From contig JAVTVJ010000438.1 in the NCBI GenBank assembly GCA_034509425.1, forward strand, positions 496,001 through 560,000: 64,000 nucleotides of DNA, given 5' to 3'. The DNA comes from Eopsaltria australis. Lineage: Eukaryota; Chordata; Aves; Passeriformes; Petroicidae. Within the stretch, counting starts at the first letter, position 1. Each line of letters begins with the position of its first letter. This document shows, one piece after another, positions 48,901 through 59,620 of this stretch. The translations under genes and the position numbers were made by a program. The notes under the pieces are model-generated. The model was not told where the DNA came from. It searched no databases and saw nothing but the letters and a program-made list of their open reading frames with translations.

Positions 48901-50160
48901 CCCACATTCACTAACATGTATTCAAATACAGACAAGAGGAACAGTGGTAAAAAAAAAACCCAACCAAAACCCCTGACATTTCTGCTTCAAGCAGCCTTTA
49001 TCACAGAGCGTGCGGGTTTTATTTTGGCTGTTACTTTTCCTTTTGATGGTGTCTTCTGAGTCACTTCTCACACAGACATTTCTCCATTTCCCCACATGTA
49101 GTCTGCAGTGTGGGAGATCCTGTCTCTTGAAGATGTATTCCGTGTTTGCCTAGCCCAAGCAATGACCAGCTATACAGTTATAAAGGCTTTTCTGCTCCTG
49201 AAAGATATTTTGTTTCTAAAGTGGAGCTCTGGAAAAAGTCTGGAATTTGACTTGTACCAGAAGACAGGACTGCTCCGCTGCTGCATATATAGAATTATGA
49301 CAACTATGAATGTTTTGAGAAGAAAAAAAAAAAAAAAAAAAAAGACTATTTCAAGGGGATGACAATTGCATTCAAATAAATTTAGCATATGGGAGTTTCT
49401 GATTGTTAACCATATGTATGAAAATACCACACAAAACCTTTGGGACATATAAGGTGCACTGTGATAGTAGGTACACATAGCCCTTACATTTTCAATATAG
49501 CACCAGATTTATTTCATTTTTTGAATTGTGTGACAGGGTGGTAGGAATTTCCACAGATGGAAATGGGCAGCTGCAGCTAGCCTCAAGCAGAAGAGAAAGA
49601 ATTTACTGACATTTACATTAAAAAAAATATCAGAAGCAAAGTAGCTGTTGAAGATGACATCAGCACATTTCAGAATTAGCCATTTATTAATATTAGGGTA
49701 GGTGGTGAGATCCATGTCATTTGGAGCTGCTGTTTCTGAAGCTGTATTCTGGAAAATACTAGAGGAGATAGTTATTTTCAACTGATATTCTGATACTTCT
49801 AGCTTTTTTTCTTTTCTTTTTAAAATTTTTTTGATGGCAGAAAATGTATTTTTTAAAATGGAACTGAAACAAAGAACAATTCAGAGACAGGAGGTCAATT
49901 CTGTGGCAACTTCCTTGGCGATGGAGACATAAAAAATAAAACATTGCAGCTTTTATAAAAGGTAGGTTTTTCATGGCTAGAACACTTTCTATCTATTGTA
50001 TAGTTAAACAATAAGGAATTTCCTCCACCCAAAAGTAGAGGCTGAGCCACTTAAGGCTTGGGATGTTTGAAATATAAGGCAAAAACCTCAGCTCAGACTT
50101 AGCAGTTTACACCATCCAGGACACCATTCACCACAGACCTCTCTGCCTCAAGCACCAGAG
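45927..50160. other. Non-coding sequence, no gene recognised
   Basis: About 4.2 kb, AT-leaning, without a recognised gene. Frames at 48,517-48,870 (117 codons) and 48,480-48,794 (minus) overlap each other and lack domains. The last 120 bases may include the uncertain 5' edge of the LTR. Confidence 0.5.
49323..49343 (+). repeat. Poly(A) run of 21
   Basis: Twenty-one consecutive A. I checked whether it is the tail of a retrocopy. The 84-codon frame in front of it (49,108-49,362) runs through the tract itself, there is no AATAAA at the expected distance, and the encoded sequence is not recognised. Confidence 0.85.
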
Positions 50161-51267
50161 TGTCCCAGGGTCAGACCCAGGTGTGTTTTGGGTTTGTATA
50201 ACCAGGTTTTGGTAGCAGTGAGCCTACAGTTGGTTTCTCTGAGAAGCTGCCAGAAGCCTCCCCCACGTCTAGCAGAGCCAATCCCAGCTGGCTCCAGGAT
50301 GGACTCACCACTGGCCAAAGCTGAGCCCATCAGAGATGCTGGTAATGCCTCTGTGATAACCTATTTAAGAAGGAAAAAAAAGGTATTGTGCAGCTGTATT
50401 TGCACTCAGAGGAGAGCAGAGTGAGAATATGGGAGAGAATCAGCCCTGCAGACACCAAGGTCAGCGTGGAAGGAGAGGAGGAGGTGCTCCAAGTGCTGGA
50501 GCTGAGATTCCCCTGCATCCTGTGGTGAAGACCACGGTGAAGCAGCTGTGCCCCTGCAGCCCATGGAGGTCAGTGGAAGTTCAAAGACCCACCTGCAGCC
50601 TGTGGATGCTGGAGCAGGTGGATACCTGAGACAAGGCTGTGACCCTGTGGGATGCCCAGGCTGGAGCAGGCCCCTTGGCAGGGATCTGTGGATCCACGGA
50701 GAGAGGAGTCCATGCTGGAGCAGGTTTGCTGACCTGAGAGTCTGTGGGGGACCCACATTGGAACAGACTGTTTCTTGAAGGACTCATTTCATGGAAAAGT
50801 AACCCACATTGGAGCAGTTAATGAAGAACTGTTGCCTGTGGGATGAACTCACATTGAAGAAGGTCATGGAGGTGTCTCCTGTGGGACCCCTGCTGGAGCA
50901 GGGAAAGGACCCCTTTCCCTGGACATATGGTGAACTGTCCATAACCCCCATTCCCTGTCTCCTGTGCACTGAGGGGGAGGAGTTGGAGCCTGGGAAAGAT
51001 GGAGGGGTGGAGGGGAAGGTGTTTTTAACAGTTTATTTTACTTCTCATTATGCTGCTCTGATTTTGTTAGCAATAAATTCAATTAATATCCTCAACCTCA
51101 GTCTGTTTTGCCCATGATGGTAGTTGGAGAGTGATCTCTCCTGGTCCTTATCTCAACTCGTGGACCTTTTGCTATATTTTCTCTCCCCTATTCTTTCCGG
51201 TTGTGCAGGAGAGTAATGGAGTAGCTTTGGTCGCTGCCTGGTATCCAGCCAGGGTCAATCCACTACA
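50161..51267 (+). mobile_element. Endogenous-retrovirus LTR, solo, about 1.1 kb
   Basis: I recognise this as a dispersed avian LTR family. It has AGGTTTTGGTAGCAGTG near the left end (50,204) and a TATTTAAG promoter-like box at 50,362-50,369. A run of CTGGAGCAGG-type units follows, then ACCCCCATTCCCTGTCTCC (about 50,944), an AATAAA signal at 51,072-51,077, CAGTCTGTTTTGCCC at about 51,099, and the terminus ATCCAGCCAGGGTCAATC-CACTACA at about 51,243-51,267. A TG start is placed at 50,161, though 50,182 is also possible. I see no convincing target-site duplication and no retroviral coding region on either side, so it looks like a solo LTR, transcription sense plus. The family name (ERVL or ERVK type) cannot be assigned from memory. 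Short frames inside it are not genes. Confidence 0.85.
50608..50902 (+). repeat. Degenerate minisatellite inside the LTR
   Basis: Seven copies of a CTGGAGCAG-like core recur at 50,608, 50,660, 50,714, 50,757, 50,808, 50,853 and 50,892, spaced 39-54 bases apart. Most are preceded by CCACA/CCATG-type sequence and separated by CTGTGGGA/CTGTGACC-type sequence. The first three cores read GCTGGAGCAGG. The next three have drifted to ATTGGAACAG, ATTGGAGCAG and ATTGAAGAAG. It is an internal expansion of the LTR's U3/R sequence. Confidence 0.8.
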
Positions 51268-54109
51268 AGATGCAAATTCCTTAACTCATTAAAAAGTCTC
51301 ACCAACTGGGAAGTCAAAAGAGGACAAATATTACAGAGTGTGTGGTTAGACACCTCTTGAATCAAGATGTTAAAAAAAGAAAGAAAATCTTTCCTGTTAT
51401 TTAAGCTCAAGGTTTATGCCAGACAATACATGATGCTTTAACCAAGGGGAGAAGGATATAGTGAGCACAGACTTTATTAAGGTCTGGCTGTACATGATTT
51501 ACTTTTCATTAGGTTTAGTTAGCAGATAAACACTAATTCAGGCAAGAGTTCTAACAGTGCTCAATACTTTAGTCTTGAAACAGAATAATATCTCCAGCAT
51601 CATTAAAAACAAACATTCAGATGGGAACAAATTAACTCATATCAATTCAGCCAGCTGCAAAGCCCTCCTTTCTATTACTGCTATTTCAGAAAATTTATGT
51701 TAGCCATTCTTAAACCACCTCTTAAAAATACATGACTTTTGCATCAAGCCTGTAAGACCATAAAATTCAGGCCTTTCCACTCAAGTAAGGGAGTGACTCC
51801 CTGAGGTCCCACTGATTTCTTGGAGAATGCTCTGCAAGTGGGGAACCATCTGGTCCATCTCTCTGCCACAGGGTGAGCAGTGGTCCAACACGCAACTACC
51901 ACCGTTTTATAAGTCATCTACAACTGCATGAAGCCACCTATCCTAAAATACTTATTTAGAAGTTCAGCTCTTCATCCAACAACTTCCAGAGAAGGGAACT
52001 TACCCCTGCAAATACACCAGGGATAAAATAAGAAAGGAATGCAGTCTCTGCTTTGACACCTGTTTTGTTCATGGGTGATCGAATAATTTCTGGTCTTTTA
52101 TCCACTGTCCTGAGTCTTGAAAGCAAGCACCTCCAGCTCCAGGCAATACAAAGAAAGCTGCAGAAAGCAACCGCACCACACTCACTGCCTGTGACTTGCT
52201 TCTGTGCTAGAAGCTGGAGCAAACTCTCCTTTGCTTTTCCACTTACATTTCCTCTGATTCTTTCTGACTAAACAAGAACAAGCCGTATTTATTCTTGGAA
52301 AAGTTGCTGGGTCACCATAGGCCCAAATTTAAGTTCTGGTGGAAAAAGCTTTTCCGCAGACTGCATCTGAAAACTGCCCACTCTCAGATCCCACTTCCTA
52401 TCCCAAAGTACTTTGAGGAAGTTTGGATACTCATCTGAACTTTTCAGCTTGATGTACTATCTCCCTGTGACTCATAGAAATGTTTCTATGAATATTTAAT
52501 TCTTTTAAGTTCCAAAAGGAAAAAAAAAGGCTCAAAAGGGAAAGAAAAAGACTCAAACAAATACCATAGCTGCCAACATCTTGTGACAGAAAGTCAATAG
52601 CTTTTAAATCTGCATAAAATTACATACATTTCCATGAAATTACCTGCATTTGCATATAGTGATGCTACAAGGGAGTTGCAGCTCCTCCTCAAGACTCCCA
52701 AAATTCTGTCTTCTCCCACCATCCCAACAAAACATAAATTCTGTCGTCCTTGACCTCTGAAAGCACTGGGAAAATACAGGAGGGAATTGCTTCTGCATCT
52801 CCATAGCCCATTGGAAATTCATGTGTGACCAGGGACATGGGCCAGCAGCTTCAGGAAATCTCCTGAGATCTCTCCTCCTTTCCCCTTCCCCATCTCTTTC
52901 TCTCCTCCTTGGCAGTGCCAGGAGGAGCCTGGGGAGAACAATTTCTAGCAGGTAGAATAAATTATGTCCTTCTCCTTACTGTCCGTGTTCCTCGCCACGT
53001 GCAGTTGAGGAGACAGTGCCCACAGCATTCACAGCCAGGGGTTCTCTCCAGTCCTTGTGGGATTCAGTGATCCCTCTCAGCCTCTCATGAGCTGGGGCAA
53101 GGCAACCACTGACATCCTGTGCAACACCATGGGTTGAGTGGGGAAGGAAGAAAATAGGGTCTGGTGGTAAAAATGACCAGCCTAGGGGTTTCTGGAGTGC
53201 ATGGAAGGGGAAAAGGCTGGCCCAGAGATGGAGAGTGCCTGCAAACAGGAGCCAAGAGCATGTTTGAAAAGGCATGAGCGATGCTAGCTTTTATCCACAG
53301 GCAGAAGCGGTGTCTCTAGAGTACCACAAAGAAAGGGGAACCCAGCTACAGATCATCTGATTGAAGGACTGCCATCACAAAACATCCAGGCACAACATCT
53401 CGCAGCTGCTGTGATGGCTGCCATTCCTTCCTGCCCTCCCAGCCCTGTGCTGCTCCTCTCAGCTGTGTCAGCACAGCTATATTTGTGGGGCAAACCCAGG
53501 AACCCCAGTTCACATTGTAGCCCCCACACTGGGAAAGCCAACAAATTTGGGGACACAATGCATGGGGAAGAAATGCGTATGAACCACCCACTAGCCAATT
53601 TAGAGACACTGGAAATTGTAATTCTGGAGACAGTCTGAGTCTGGGGTTAGGCAAGGTATGTTATTTTTCACTACCTAACAAAACCCAAGAATACATTTGA
53701 TGAGCAATTCCTTCCTGCAGCAGTCTCTTGTTGTGATTCCAGCAGATAGATATATTCTGGAGATAGTCCTGCTGGCTGCAGTGATAGCTGGGGGATCATG
53801 GAGGAACCTATCCCTGGGACCAGAGAGCATCCTGACAGCTTCTTCCATGGTCTTCCCTCAGGTTAGGGAGAGAATAGGATGTGAACAGTTTTATTTTTTC
53901 CCTGCCTTCTTACTGCAGCCCCTCAGCCCAGCAGCCAAAAGTACTGTTTGATGTACTTAGGTTTTCTCTGGTGACATTTTCTCACCAAAAACTGAACTTG
54001 AATCCACCAGTCTGCTTTCTCAGAGGCCACAAAACAGGTTAGTAATGAGCTAGATCAAAATGGGGAGTGTTTTTGATCCCACCCCCAGGCCCTGGCCTCC
54101 CTGTATGTA
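51268..54109. other. Non-coding sequence, no gene recognised
   Basis: No gene or repeat recognised. Frames of 100-102 codons at 52,976 and 53,346 (minus) overlap plus-strand frames and have no domain. Confidence 0.5.
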
Positions 54110-54300
54110 ACTGCTTTTGAAATATATTTGGTAACACACCGAATGTATTTAAAGGGATTGTGGAACTGGCCAATTTTCATGCTAATTAAAGTGCAGGAGA
54201 TGGAAGTGAGCTGTTTGAAATACATTACAGCACCGAGGAAAACATATTGTGCGCTATCTCATATTTTTCAAGAGCCCATATTCAAATCCACTTTCAATCT
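54110..54300. promoter_or_regulatory. Candidate constrained non-coding block
   Basis: Inference. Repeat-free, evenly composed sequence with TTTTCATGCTAATTAAAGTG (homeodomain-type TAATTA core at about 54,183-54,188), CACCGAATG and CACCGAGG CpGs, and CATATTTTTCAAG. The first part of a 184-codon frame (54,128-54,682) overlaps it, but that frame continues through a CTG repeat and low-complexity DNA and shows no domain. Confidence 0.25.
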
Positions 54301-54310
54301 GTGTGCACTG

Positions 54311-54334
54311 TGCTGCTGCTGTTGCTGCTGCTGC
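54311..54334 (+). repeat. Short CTG trinucleotide repeat
   Basis: TGCTGCTGCTGTTGCTGCTG followed by CTGC: eight CTG/TTG-type units with one interruption. In one frame it yields a Cys run, in the others Leu or Ala, which inflates the length of open frames here. Confidence 0.9.
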
Positions 54335-57300
54335 CTGCATTACCAATCCACAGGCAGCATCCATCCTGCCCCTGCGCTGGCCCAGCCTTTGGCAGGGGAT
54401 GGACCTGGATGCACAGCCTGTCCCTGGGGACAGGGGGAACTAGGTCAGTGGCTTGGAAGGCGCTGGAGCACCAGGCTCTCATATAGGGGGAGGTGGGGAA
54501 GGGAGAAGATTGCTAATCTCCACAGACAGCATAGCCAAAGGGGACAATATTTAAATTTCCCACTGCTGATGCTGACAGAGGAGAGAGCCCAGGCTCACAA
54601 CCGTGTTTCTCTTGCAAGGGGAAAGCGTGGTTCAAGTAAATGTCTGGGGAAAGGGAAATCTCGAGCACAAAGGCATTTGTGAGCATCCTTTCTTCACCTC
54701 CCTGGATAACTGGTTGGTTGGGTCACACCCCAGTGTCCCAAGAGGACAAGAGTTAGACCAGCACCTCTGAGCCAGGGGCATAGGTGTAACTTTGACCTGG
54801 ATTTCAGTTCCTTTGGGTACATGAGCTGTTTATCAAATACAGGGCAATTTATGTAACTGGCAGGTCTGTTGAGACCAATGGTTTTGTCCTACTTGCTCAG
54901 GTAAGTTTAGAAATTCATTTCATTTGGAGATATTAGATGTTGCCCCTTTGTCTACACAAAGTTCCTTCCTTTATAGCAGGAGGCCTCTTCAGAATGCACA
55001 TCCATGTGTATGAACTAGTTTCAGTGTCTGGCTTGGGAAAAATCTGCTTGTAAATTGATGGGAATACCTTTGAGCACTTCCCAAGGCAATGGTGCATGTC
55101 CTACAGCCCTCTGGGTTCATCTCTGCATGTAGTTTGCCTTCCTGCAAAGGGTGGCTGGCAGAGAGGGTGATCTTCTACATGCACACCCACACCTCCCCAG
55201 GAACACTGCAGAGAGAAGGAGCTATTTCTACCAAGACCCACCATAGCTATAGGACCCTTGTCCATGCATGATTGCTTGGATGCAGGAATTATTTGGCTAT
55301 TTTCCTTGTTTTCACCTCCTTTCCCTCTCTCACTGACCTTTGGATACAGGGTCCACAAGCATATTTGTCCCCAGGGCTGGGAGCTACCAAGCTGCACTGT
55401 CAAGTGCTGAGCAGTTTCTTCACCCTCAGGAGGAAATCTGCTTCTTTAAATATTTGTCTGACTCCCTGACAGCTCTTTGACAGAACATTTTGACTGTAAC
55501 CTTCCCTGTTTACAGTAGCATTCAGTGGCAGAAGACATCTCTATCAGGGCACCCTCCCCTTTGCAAGCAAAGCCCTATTCCTGTCTGACAACAGATTTTC
55601 CTTCCCTGTTTCAGTTAATATCTGAGTCTTTTCCCCTCTGTTATCTTCTGTGAGGAGTTCATTTCCCAAACCAGAATTTGGAAAGACAGCTGCCCTGGGG
55701 CTGCTATGAAGATTGCAAAGGTTAGGTAGCAGCAGGTGAGATGATAAAAAAGAGAGGTTCTTCCCACGTGAACTCCACCAAAGGACAGAGGTGGTGGAAC
55801 AATGGCAAAAAGAGCAAATCCCTCTTCTAGTGAAAAAAAGGCAAGTGTCTCTCTTAAATGTTAATTGAGAAGTTTTCCCTCTTTCCTTCAGAGCCTGGCA
55901 AGTAATGTGTGTGTGGGTGGAGGAAGACAGGAATTACCTAGCAAATCTGGGAACACCCTGCAAACCCAGGGATCACATGGTTTTAGAAGCAGCAGCAGCT
56001 CTTAGGAGGCAGCTGAGGTAAGCCAAGAAGACACGTGGGAGTAGGGGAATTAAGCAGCCCTGTCTCTGTAGCTGTTTCAGCTTCCTGGTGTCAAGTCCAG
56101 AGAAGTCCTTGCCCTTGGAAAGAAGCCATCACCAGATAGAGCAACTTTCTGATTTAGCTCTAAGAAGGCAAAGCAGATAAATGGTCAGTGCAGTAACGAA
56201 TTTGAACAGATATGCCTGGATTAAGTCATCCCTTAATGAAGAGGCTCGGAAAAAATAGCCTGATTTCATAAGCTTGTGGTGGACTAAGCCTTTTAATAAG
56301 GGCAATATCTAGTTTGTCTCTGTGACATTGGAGAACACTGAGTTCTCACACCCCTCTGCATGGCAGTTTACAACATGAGAGGTAAATAAGAGTGCTTGCA
56401 GGAATTAAGAGATTGATCAATGATTCCCATTGAAGCATGGACCAGAAAAACACAGTAGGCAGGACCTGTGCATCAGTTTCACTTTGAAGTCAACAGCATG
56501 GTGCTGCCAAGATTTCATCTGTGGTGTCTTCACCATGTAAAGGAGAGCATCTCTTTGCTGATGGTGGTGGTGTTCTTGTTGTTTTGTCCTACTTAAACAG
56601 AAGGTTGAGAAGAACCAATTATGCATGGTAAGCTGAGCAGTTTACAAGATCTTCCTCATTCCAAAGATGATGAGAAAGTTAGTAGTCCCAGAGACTCAGT
56701 AACCTCAAGGTATCCATGCACAGCTCTTCATGCTCTTTATGATGCTCAGATTGGGAGCACAAATACTTTTTCTGCCACAAAAAGCTGTGTCTCTGGCAGA
56801 ACCACAGAGAAGTGCACTGTCACCTAAAGGAGGGAGGGATGATCTCCTACAGGTTTTCTGAAAGGCATTGCCATTGTTCAGAGTGCAAGTGGGCTGAGGA
56901 GCTTAACAGATGGCTGCAGTGAGACACGGACTCTCTACAGATGGTGAATTCATTCCCTCTGAGATCAGTGGTGGGCTGGATGACAGCCCAATATGGTTGC
57001 AGACTCCAAAAGCCTGTATTACCCCCACACACCCTGTTATCATGACATTTTCCTCTTTGGAAAAGGCAAAGGGATTTAGAGAGACAGAAACAGACACCTA
57101 CATGAGTAGGGAGAAAACAGTGAAGATGGCAGATGGCATAGAAACAGGTATGTATCCCTCTGAGAGGCTGTCAGCATGGGAAGAGAGGGCAAAGCAGTTA
57201 TTGCTCACTAGCTTCCCCTGTGGACATCTCTCCCATTCCAGGGACATCCACAGGATGGGCACCCCAGTTTTCAAAATATAACTTTCATAAACAGTAAGCA

Positions 57301-59039
57301 AAATGACTGAGGGTGACATCTCTGAGAAAATCTCCCAGGAAGCTTTTGTCCTAAAAGATTTTTTGTTTGAGAACATGGTCACAATTTTAAGCACTGTCCC
57401 ATCTCTGGATGGATATTTTGCAACCATCTCTGAAAAGACTGGAAGCCTTTAACAGACTTGATTAAATCAGTGGAATTAGACAGCAAATGGTTCCTGCTGT
57501 GACCAGCCTCAGATTTTAATGCATCCCTACTTTATACCTCCCAACCCATAACAGAACACTAAATTTCACATCAAATTAGCAGTTTATCAGGTTTTATCAA
57601 GGGAAATAATTTGGTTTCTTAGCTGCTTAAAAGCCAAATCAGGAAAGTATTTCAAAGCAGAAATAGCATAAATTCTTTCAAAGATATTTTTATAATCAAG
57701 TCAGGTTTTGAAGACAATCCTCCTCCCGGTGATATTTCAGCAAAGCAACACTACAAGACATCCCTAAGTCCAGGGTTTAGGAAGCCACATCTTCATTCAT
57801 TTCAGGATGATCTTGAGCTGTTTAATGATTGAGGTGGATAATACCAGGAAGCTTGGATGCAGTTCTAGGTTCCACGGCTAACATGTAGGTCGGAGAATTA
57901 TCTCAGCAGTCAGCATCCATTGACTCATAGAAAGCCTGACTCACAACTATTGGTATCTACAAGAGTTTCTTTTATTTCTGTATTTCTCTATAAGATGATA
58001 CCCACAGGAACTAATGCCATATTATCTCAGGAGCAAGCTTAAATTCAGCAGGCTGGTATTCAGCAAACCCCCCAATCTGGGTGAAGGTCTGTATTAGAAT
58101 GCATCTCCTGATAACTCCTCTTCCCAAAGCCCCAGGGCATGTAGGCAGAACAGCACAGCCCTTGAAATTCACTTCCTTCCAGTTTTAACAGAGCATTTGT
58201 AAGGAAGTTTCACAAGAGCAGCTATTCCAAAAGACACTGCTGGTAGTTCTAGTGGCAGAATAAATTTTGTGATTCAGCATCCAACACCTTCTCTGGAAGC
58301 TCTGAAACAACCCTAGAAATACTCCCTTTCCAAAAGGGAAAAAAAAATTTAAAAAAAGGCAAGGAGTCATTTGAAGCATGCAAGTAGATTTGTAGACATG
58401 AAAACCACGGAAGATATGTCTTGCTGAATATAAAATTGCTGGTGCAAAGATCTTACTTTAAAATTGATGGAAAGGCCCCTTGTGTTACATTGCTCCCTGG
58501 TATTAAAGTAGTGTTAGAACACGTTGCAGGATCAAGCACAATATGAATGGTAAGTCCTAAAGCTATATATTGAATTATGGAAACATCACATGGGTAGTAT
58601 TGTTCCCAGGATGTTATATGGCAGTGCAAGTTGATCCCCAGTGGCTTGCCAAGAGGTTCTGGGATTATTCCAGAGGTATTACTTTTAGCTTGGTCTCTCA
58701 AGTCTGCTAAATACTTCTCAATATGAAAACCATAGTACCATGATGTTGAGGTGCTAAAACCACATGAGGAACAAGTGAGGCAGGGAAGACTGAAGCAGAG
58801 AGAGAAGAGTTCTCCCCAGTCATGCTCCTTCACCCCTCCCCAGCTCTTTTGTTCCAGGGTATTTCCCACCACCTGCCAAGGTTCAGCTCTAGGAGCAGCT
58901 GAGCCCTGGAGCCATTGCAGCCAGGCATGCTGCAGTACAGCCACTGGCCCTTGCTTTTATGGAAAATCCTCCTCCCAGAGGGCTGCTTCATTTATTTCAT
59001 TTGTCTCCTTTCCATCTCCCACCCTGTCCTCAGGGGAAT
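54335..59039. other. Non-coding sequence, no gene recognised
   Basis: About 4.7 kb without a recognised gene or interspersed repeat. The longest frame, 163 codons on the minus strand at 58,453-58,944, has ordinary amino-acid composition but no recognisable domain. I do not call it a gene; see findings. Confidence 0.45.
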
Positions 59040-59620
59040 ACAGCCCAGGCAGATAAGCTAATGAGACAATTAGCTCTCTGCTCCCTGATTGAAGGGCCCT
59101 TTATTTCCCTAACCAGCCAAGCCAATTCTCAGCATCGTTGAGTGCTTGACTTTATTTCTGCAATGTGATTCATCTTCCCTCTTGCTCATATATAAACCTA
59201 CCATAAAAGAGTGTTATTAGTGTTGCCAAGTTAAGCACTCACTTGTTAGCAAACACTTAGGCCTAAGCCTAAGTGGAACCTTAATTCACCCTCTTCCTCC
59301 TCCCACTCTACAATTCACCTTGCATGTGTATTTCATCAAGGCCTTTAATAACCCTGTCCTACAGTGGCGCACAGAAAGCCCATTCCACACTCAGCACACA
59401 TATTGGGCAGTGATCTATGAGGAATGACGAGCTAAGGGGTATTTTATTTTGTGAGGTATTTTAGTTGTAAATGGCTGCCTCACAACTTGACTTGCCACGC
59501 ACCCGCTCTTGCATGTCTGCAAAGGAGATCATTGCAATGTGGCATGCAAATGCTGGGTACAGCCACAATACAAGAATCACTGTGAAGTGTAACCCAGCAT
59601 GCCAAACCTACATCTTAAAA
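59040..59620. promoter_or_regulatory. Candidate constrained block, longest in window
   Basis: Inference. About 580 bases without repeats. They contain TAATGAGACAATTAGC, CCCTTTATTTCCC, CAAGTTAAGCACTCACTT (NK2-type CACTT cores), GGCCTTTAATAACC, and an ATGCAAAT POU octamer near 59,545, plus about six CpGs. An 8-base-arm hairpin, ACTTAGGC-CTAA-GCCTAAGT, lies at 59,255-59,274. The 156-codon frame at 59,471-59,941 starts inside it and shows no domain. Confidence 0.3.

Noticed and set aside
49108..49343. Possible processed retrocopy ending in A21
   Set aside because: There is no polyadenylation signal before the tail, no recognisable protein and no visible target-site duplication.
24080..51267. One provirus bounded by the two LTRs
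   Set aside because: The LTRs are too different from each other, the interval is 26 kb, and it contains unrelated SINE, CR1 and unique sequence but no gag, pol or env.
54128..54682. 184-codon plus-strand frame, longest in the window
   Set aside because: It runs through a CTG repeat giving a Cys run and then low-complexity sequence. There is no recognisable domain, and the length is within chance expectation.
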